DNA of 64,000 bases from Melastoma dodecandrum (lineage: Eukaryota > Streptophyta > Magnoliopsida > Myrtales > Melastomataceae), in NCBI GenBank assembly GCA_029817715.1, contig JARUPY010000232.1, positions 47,875 through 111,874 on the forward strand. Direction: 5' to 3'. Each line of letters starts with the position of its first letter. Position 1 is the first letter of the stretch. The translations under genes and the position numbers were made by a program. Of this stretch, positions 59,130 to 64,000 are shown in pieces. The notes below the pieces were generated by a model. It was given only the letters and a program-made list of their open reading frames with translations. It searched no databases and was not told where the DNA came from.

Positions 59130-60419
59130 TCAGGCGGCGCGGAGGGGACTGCTCGAAAGACGTCGATCTGCGTGATGGAGGGTTCGACCGAAGAGATGAC
59201 GATCGGCGGGGGCGAAAGCGCAACGGTCCCTGGCCGTGGGTGTCCTTTCGCCAGCCAACGACCGCCGGGCCATCATCCTGCTCGCAGGACTCTCTCGGGC
59301 CGTGCCGAGCGCGGGGTTCCGTATGTCGATCGAAAGGCCGGCCCACAGGCCGCGGACAGCGTGCAACCGCGGTTGACGCCGTGGCACCCACCCCCGATCA
59401 GCGGCTCGAAGGCGGGGCCGCGGAGGAACCTCGCCGAGCTCGCGGGCGCGGCGCTGCGGCTCCCCCGTCGCGAGCATCCGGACCGACCTCGTAGGCCGAC
59501 CGCACGCGGCGAGGGGGTTGCCACCCGAACGTCGAGGCCGTGCCTCACCGGGCCGCAGGGACGCCGAGCACGTACCTCTGTTCACGGACCGAACCGCGGA
59601 GGAACGGGGCAACGATTGCACGCCGCCGAGCGCCTTGCCGAGCAGGTACAGGTCCGGCACGACGTCGACGAGGTCGCACGCGAACGTCGCGCCGACGCGG
59701 CCGAGGCCGGACTGGATCTCGTCCGCGATCATGAGCACGCGCTGCTCGTCGCAGATGCGGCGGACGGCGGGCAGGTAGTCCTCCGGCGGCACGACGGACG
59801 CCCATCGCCTCGGCCCCTGCAACGGGCTCTGAGCAGCACGGCGACGGTCGAGTCGGTCGATCCGCGGCTTCGAACGCGCCTCCGACGAGCCCATAGTGCA
59901 CCGAATCACGGAAGCCCGGCGTGTTACGGGCCGAAAAGCCCGTCGCGCGCCGACGGGTCGTCGCTGAACGAGACGATCGTCGTGGTGCGGCCGTGGAAGT
60001 TGCCGCTCGCGACGACGATCGTGGCCGTGCCCTCCGGCACCCCCTTCACGCGGTAGCCCCAGGCACGGGCGACCTTGATGCCGGACTCGACGGCCTCGGC
60101 GCCCGTGTTCATCGGCAGGACCATGCGCTTGCCGGCGAGCGCCGCGGGCTCGCGGGCGAACGGCTCGAGCCGGTCGTTCTCGAACGCCCGGCTGACGAGC
60201 GTCACCCGGTCGAGCTGCTGCTTCGCCGCGGCGATCAGCCGAGGGTGGCCGTGCCCGAAGTTCAAACTCGCGGAGTAAACGCGGCGAGCAGGTCGAGGTA
60301 CTATCCGCCCGTCGACGTCGTGTGACCCACGCGCACTCGCCCGTCGCGATCACGGACCGGGGAGCGGGTGGTAGTTTGTGCGCGGAGCGCGCTGTCCCCG
60401 TTCCGCGTCGCGCGCTCAT
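59130..60419 (-). pseudogene. rocD: Ornithine aminotransferase (class III), frameshifted
   Basis: The ATG at 60419 overlaps the ddaH stop (ATGA). The N-terminal part is disturbed but readable as [17 protein letters not shown] with single-base errors. A clean frame then gives [60 protein letters not shown]. After further indels: LPAVRRICDEQRVLMIADEI, QSGLGRVGATFACDLVDVVP and DLYLLGKALGG (PLP Lys in LGKALGGG). The last 130 residues are scrambled by several frame changes. The [14 protein letters not shown] segment is typical of RocD. It transfers the delta-amino group of ornithine to 2-oxoglutarate. Confidence 0.82.
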
Positions 60420-61283
60420 CGGGCGGTCCGCAGCTCGAGCGTGCAGCACTTCACGCCGCCGCCGCCGAGCAGCAGCTCGGCGAGGTCCAGGCCGATCGGG
60501 GTGTAGCCGCGGGCCTTCAACGACGCCTCGAAGCCGGTGGCCCGGGAGGCGATGACGACGTTGCGGCCGTCGGAGATGGAGTTGAGGCCCAGCCAGCGCG
60601 CGTCCTCGATGCCGACCTCGACCGCGTCCGGGTAGCGGCGGTGCAGCTCGGCACGGCTCGCGTCGTCGAACGCTTCCGGCAGGAACGCGATGTTTGGCGA
60701 CGCGCGCCCGTCGGGTCGAGGAACAGCGAGGCGCGTGTGTCGAGGTTGGTAAGAAAACCGCGGCGTCCACGAGCCGGAGGGTGACGACCTCGCGCCCGGT
60801 GACCGCCGCGAGCTCCGCGTGGCTCTCGAGGCTGGTGCGGAAGCCGGTGCCGGCGAGGATCACGTCCCCGACGAGCAGGAAGTCGCCCTCCCCCTCGTTG
60901 ATCTCGCGCGCCTCGTGCACGCGGAAGCCGCGCTGCTCGAACCAGGCGCCGTAGGCGGGGCCCTCCGGCTGGCGCTCCGGATGGGTGAAGCGGGCGGTGT
61001 ACGCCACGCCGTCGAGCGTGAAGCCGCCGTTCGCCGCGTAGACCATGTCGGGCAGCCCGGCGATGGGGTCGATCAGCTCGACGTCGTGGCCGAGGCCGAC
61101 GTAGGTGTCGTACAGGGTCTGCCACTGGCCGAGGGCGACCGACGTGTCCGTCGGGTCCTCCGGGTTCATCCAGGGGTTGATCCGGTACGCAGACGGGTGT
61201 AGTTCGAAAGTGCTCGGGACGGCACATGAGGAAGTGGGCGTCGCAACCGCGGTGCGCTTCCGGGGCGCGGTCACGGGAGACAT
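60416..61283 (-). CDS. ddaH: Dimethylargininase / amidinotransferase-fold hydrolase, frameshifted
   Basis: About 289 aa. The N-terminus MSPVTAPRKRTAV, a one-base shift, then HFLMCRPEHF, another shift, and the long frame HPSAYRINPWMNPEDPTDTS. Catalytic-fold segments: LPDMVYAANGGFTLDGVAYT, FTHPERQPEGPAYGAWF, NEGEGDFLLVGDVILAGTGF. Frame changes near 60770 and 60700 lead to AELHRRYPDAVEVGIEDARW, LGLNSISDGRNVVIAS and GGGGVKCCTLELRTAR with the active-site Cys. The family hydrolyses methylated arginine (or arginine) to citrulline. Coupled to rocD. Confidence 0.83.
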
Positions 61284-61454
61284 GGCCAGAGACCACGGTG
61301 GTCCTCTCGGGTTCAGCGGTGCTGGACTTGCCGGACCAGGTCGACGGCGCTTCCAGTGTGCCTCCGGAATCGCGCAAACGCGACGGTTCGCGCGCAATCG
61401 AATTGCGTTATGCACCGTCTTCCGCGCAACGAAGTGCGCGCATCGCGGCCCCGT

Positions 61455-61806
61455 TCAGCGCTGCGGAGGCAACTCGGTCGGCATGCGGTGCGCCGTGCCG
61501 GCGACCCCGGCGCTGGACGACCGCCCTGACCGTAGCTGCGGGCGGTGCCTCGGCGCGGATCCGCATCGCCTCGACCGCGTGTCGACGGCGCTGCGGTGGA
61601 TCCGGAGCCCCGCGGCGACCGCGGACGATCGCGAGGACGCCCGCGGCGAGCAGCAGCGCGCCGCCGACCAGCGGCCAGAAGTCCTGCACGGACACGAACC
61701 CGATGACGAGCTCGGCGACGAACGCCGGGATCGAGCCGAGGTGCACGACGGACGGATCAGCGCCCCCCAAGGACGGTGAGCCCCGTCGGACGCCGATCTC
61801 CACCAA
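61455..61806 (-). CDS. Small membrane protein B, related in its tail to the one at 57970
   Basis: One or two hydrophobic segments: IPAFVAELVIGFVSVQDFWP and LVGGALLLAAGVLAIVRGRR, then a basic tail RRRHAVEAMRIRAE. After one indel it ends AGVAGTAHRMPTELPPQR. The VAGTAHR ending and its DNA (19 identical bases, 61487-61505 versus 57981-57999) recur in membrane protein A. The start is uncertain (TTG/GTG). It lies between ddaH and the AsnC regulator. Confidence 0.5.
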
Positions 61807-61979
61807 CGCAGCGGACGTGGGGCGGCGCAGAGGCTACGGGTTCGACCATGGCGCGACCGTACGGCGACGAGCCGCGGTGCGCGCTTCCCCAGTCCGGGGC
61901 GGGATCCGGATGCGGAGGCACGCAAACGGCGGCTGCGCCCGGGAGCCTCCACACGCAACGCCGCGTACCGTCGAGCAGC

Positions 61980-62435
61980 ATGGATGCCATCGACTCCCGC
62001 ATCATCGACCTCCTCAAGCGGAACGCCCGCTCGGCCTACGGCGACATCGGCGCCGTCGTGGGGCTGTCCGCCTCCGCGGTGAAGCGCCGGGTGGACCGTG
62101 CTGCTTCGCCCGAAGGCGTCATCCGCTCCTTCACGGTGCAGGTCGGACCCGGCGACACGGAGGGCATGTGGCACGGAGGCGTGGGTCGAGCTGTTCTGCC
62201 GTGGGGCAGCAACCCCGTCTCCCCCACCCGAGCTAGCGGCGGATCCTCGCCGCGGTGCCGGAGGTCGTCTACGGCCGGCACCGTCACGGGCAGCGCCGAC
62301 GCGATCGTGCACATGCGCAGCAGGGACATCCCGAGCCTCGAGCTGGCGCTCGAGCGGGTGCGGGTCGCCCCGAACGTCGACCACACGAGGAGCGCGATCG
62401 TGCTCTCCCGGCTCGTGAACCGCACCGCGGGGTGA
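61980..62435 (+). CDS. Lrp/AsnC-family transcriptional regulator (internal frameshifts)
   Basis: 151 codons from ATG 61980: MDAIDSRIIDLLKRNARSAY and GDIGAVVGLSASAVKRRVDR form the N-terminal HTH. A disturbed stretch follows (another frame reads TEAWVELFCRG). It recovers as GTVTGSADAIVHMRSRDIPS and LELALERVRVAPNVDHTRSA (RAM/AsnC ligand domain with GxxD), ending SRLVNRTAG. The first and last parts share one frame, so the indels between compensate. Divergent from the ddaH-rocD operon with protein B between; regulation of that operon by amino acids is inferred. Confidence 0.8.
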   Translation: MDAIDSRIIDLLKRNARSAYGDIGAVVGLSASAVKRRVDRAASPEGVIRSFTVQVGPGDTEGMWHGGVGRAVLPWGSNPVSPTRASGGSSPRCRRSSTAGTVTGSADAIVHMRSRDIPSLELALERVRVAPNVDHTRSAIVLSRLVNRTAG

Positions 62436-62765
62436 CCCCGAGCCCGGTTTTCCGCTGAGCGGGATCGGTCCGAGCGCCGCCCCTCCACCCGCCCGACCCC
62501 CGGGATCCGGGGCGGGGACTGGGATCCGCGGCCGTCCGGCGCACCCGGCGTCGCACGCCCACCGCAACGGGTGCGGCCTTCCGTTCGCCCCGCTCGTGAC
62601 CGTCCTGTTACCTTCCTCGGCACCACCTGCCGCCGCGCTCCACCCGCGTGGCGAGCCACATCAGGCGCGCGATCGCCGCGGCCGACGACACCCCTCGTCC
62701 GGCCGGGATCCCGCGCGCCTCCGGCATGCCCTCGTGGCGGCCGGCCAACGCCCGAGGAGACCGCC
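62436..62765. other. 330 bp leader before the NlpC/P60 gene
   Basis: No convincing ORF. It is long for an intergenic region here, and secreted actinobacterial wall hydrolases are often preceded by c-di-AMP (ydaO-type) riboswitches, but I could not identify that motif by eye. GC-rich short stems are present, for example GGCCGGGATCCC near 62700. Confidence 0.35.
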
Positions 62766-63574
62766 GTGCGCCGAGGAACCGTCCGGAACGCAGGACTCGC
62801 ACTGACCGGAGCCGCGGTCGCCGCAGCGGTCGCCGCCGGCCTGCCATCGCGGGCCGCGCCAGCCCCGCGTCGGCCGTCGCGGCCGCGCCCGCCGGCAGCA
62901 GGACGCGGCGACCGTCGTCCGCGTCGTGGAGGCGCGGCTGTCGGCCCTCTCCGCGCAGGCGGCCGCCGCCGGGCTGGTCGCGCAGCAGGCGGACGAGGCG
63001 GTGCTCGCGCACGACAACACGAGGCCAACCGCGCGGCCCCAGCGAACCGGGCGGAGGGCGGGGCCTCGCCGCGCTGGCGGCGCAACAGACGCCGGAGCTG
63101 ACGAGCCTGCTCGACCCGGCTCACCGCGGAGCGGCCGTGCACCGGACGCTAGGGCGGACGTCACCGCCACGACCACGGGCCGGGCGCTGGTCGGGGAGGA
63201 CCCGCGCGCTTCCGCGCCGTCTCGTTCGCGCGCAAGCAGATCGGCGACCCGTACGGGTTCGCCGATTGCCCGGCCCGAACCGGTGGGACTGCTCCGGTCT
63301 GACCATGAAGGCGTACCAGGCGGTGAGGGTCTCGATCGGCGGCCACAGCGCGACCGCGCAGTGGCGGCTCGCGAATCGGCATCACCGCCTCCGGTCCTAC
63401 TCGCAGCGCAAGCCGGGCGACCTGATTTTCTACGGCCGCCCCGGCGCGGTCTACCACGTGGCCATCTACGTCGGGCACAACCGGATGATCGAAGCGCCCT
63501 ACCCGGGCAAGCGGGTGCGGGAGGTGCCGGTGCGCAGCTGGGGCCGCCTGGCCCGGGTGGCCCGCCCGGCGTAG
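62766..63574 (+). CDS. Secreted NlpC/P60 peptidoglycan endopeptidase, frameshifted
   Basis: A GTG at 62766 follows CGAGGAG. The signal peptide reads VRNAGLALTGAAVAAAVAAG (cut near LPSRA). Then in successive frames: VRVVEARLSALSAQAAAAGL and VAQQADEAVLAHDN (coiled coil), LAALAAQQTPELTSLL, FARKQIGDPYGFA, and a clean catalytic end: NRWDCSGLTMKAYQAV (nucleophile Cys), RKPGDLIFYGRPGAVYHVAI and YVGHNRMIEAPYPGK (His). It cuts gamma-D-Glu to diaminoacid bonds in stem peptides. About four indels. Ends RVARPA at 63574. Confidence 0.82.
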
Positions 63575-63652
63575 CCGACCGCGGCGGAACGGGGGACTCG
63601 GCGGGGCCGTCGCTACAGTCGAGCGGTCCGTCCCGTCCGCGCGAGGAGCCGC

Positions 63653-64000
63653 ATGCCCGCCGATCCGAACCGATCCCGATTCTGCCGCTGTAACGGCGGC
63701 CGCGCCAGCTCCGGTCCGCTCTACCGGCCGCTTCTGGCTGCGGTACACCGTGTTCTCCGGGCGGGCCAGCCTGTCGGAGTTCTGGTGGACGGCGCTCATC
63801 GGCGCGGCGATCGCCTTCATCCTCGGCGGCGCGGGCGGCGCCCTGCTCGGCGTCGGCGCAGCGATCGCGCAGCAGGGCTCCGGCATCGCCGCGCTGCCGA
63901 ACGCGATCGGCGCAGTGCTCCTGTTCTGCGCTGGGTCGTCCTCGCGCTCCGCGCAGATCGTGCCCTCCGATCGCGATCTGTGTGCGGCGGCTCCACGACG
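63653..64000 (+). CDS. DUF805-family membrane protein, N-terminal part (cut by window edge)
   Basis: The ATG at 63653 follows GCGAGGAG. MPADPNRS opens; after a frame change PAPVRSTGRFWLRYTVFSGR and ASLSEFWWTALIGAAIAFIL give the typical DUF805 start (FxGRAxRxEFW). GGAGGALLGVGAAI and a second segment LPNAIGAVLLF follow. A further indel near 63930 would lead into the VRRLHD motif expected at the edge. Inner-membrane family of unknown role. Confidence 0.65.
   Translation, partial: MPADPNRSRFCRCNGGRASSGPLYRPLLAAVHRVLRAGQPVGVLVDGAHRRGDRLHPRRRGRRPARRRRSDRAAGLRHRRAAERDRRSAPVLRWVVLALRADRALRSRSVCGGSTT

Noticed and set aside
59130..61415. 761-codon minus-strand frame joining rocD and ddaH as one protein
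   Set aside because: It only links parts of two families whose other parts lie in other frames; the ATGA overlap at 60416-60419 shows two genes.
62436..62765. c-di-AMP riboswitch before the NlpC/P60 gene
   Set aside because: Expected from context, but conserved motif elements could not be found by eye; a covariance-model search is needed.
1..64000. CRISPR array, rRNA, transposase or prophage structural genes
   Set aside because: None seen: no regularly spaced repeats, no rRNA-like sequence, no DDE transposase or capsid/terminase motifs.

Overview
The window is chromosomal DNA of a high-GC actinobacterium, most likely Microbacteriaceae. That placement is inference from GC-rich codon use, GTG/ATG starts with GGAGG-type ribosome sites, many 4-bp ATGA/GTGA gene overlaps, and the gene set; no rRNA is present. 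Single-base indels recur throughout: a family is plainly recognisable but continues in another reading frame. Where I could follow the protein across frames I give one CDS and say where it breaks. The pattern fits an error-prone or low-coverage assembly better than mass pseudogenisation, but the sequence alone cannot decide.

Layout. 1-5.4 kb: partial hypothetical, Ser/Thr kinase-GAF fusion, VanZ-like protein, 5'-truncated glpX, small zinc-ribbon protein, AraC regulator, secreted Pro/Ser-rich protein. 5.6-9.75 kb: sugar-acid catabolism (IlvD/Edd dehydratase, FAH-family protein, SMP-30 lactonase) with a RibD/DHFR-like reductase between. 9.9-10.25 kb: beheaded amino-acid ABC ATPase. 10.34-24.0 kb: integrative island in the 3' end of tRNA-Ser(TGA), bounded by 25-bp direct repeats. 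It carries a tyrosine integrase, about 3.4 kb without recognisable genes, a LacI / sugar-ABC / GH2 glycosidase / LacI cluster, and a large unknown gene next to the tRNA.

24-36.5 kb is core: L,D-transpeptidase, HAD phosphatase, serS, lipid kinase, a TyrA-PheA fusion, pgm, two DUF202 proteins, VanY-type carboxypeptidase, universal stress protein and APC permease. 36.5-43.6 kb: HtpX protease, a SipW-type signal peptidase with two candidate substrates, lipoate ligase, alpha/beta hydrolase, MFS exporter. 43.6-52 kb: TetR regulator, fructokinase, pgi, ROK regulator, GT9 glycosyltransferase, YagU-like protein, membrane protein, histidine phosphatase, NPGP-repeat microprotein. 52-55.5 kb: transglutaminase / alpha-E / circularly permuted ATP-grasp operon. 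55.6-64 kb: sensor kinase and membrane partner, two related small membrane proteins, methyltransferase, rocD-ddaH arginine-derivative catabolism with an AsnC regulator, NlpC/P60 endopeptidase, partial DUF805 protein.

How they work together. Fructokinase, Pgi, Pgm and GlpX handle hexose phosphates. The sugar-acid genes plausibly form lactonase, dehydratase and 2-keto-3-deoxy-acid steps. DdaH and RocD would turn methylated arginine into citrulline and transaminate ornithine, under a nearby AsnC-type regulator. L,D-transpeptidase, VanY and NlpC/P60 act on the cell wall. Strong inverted repeats sit in many intergenic gaps; one family occurs twice, each copy directly after a stop codon.
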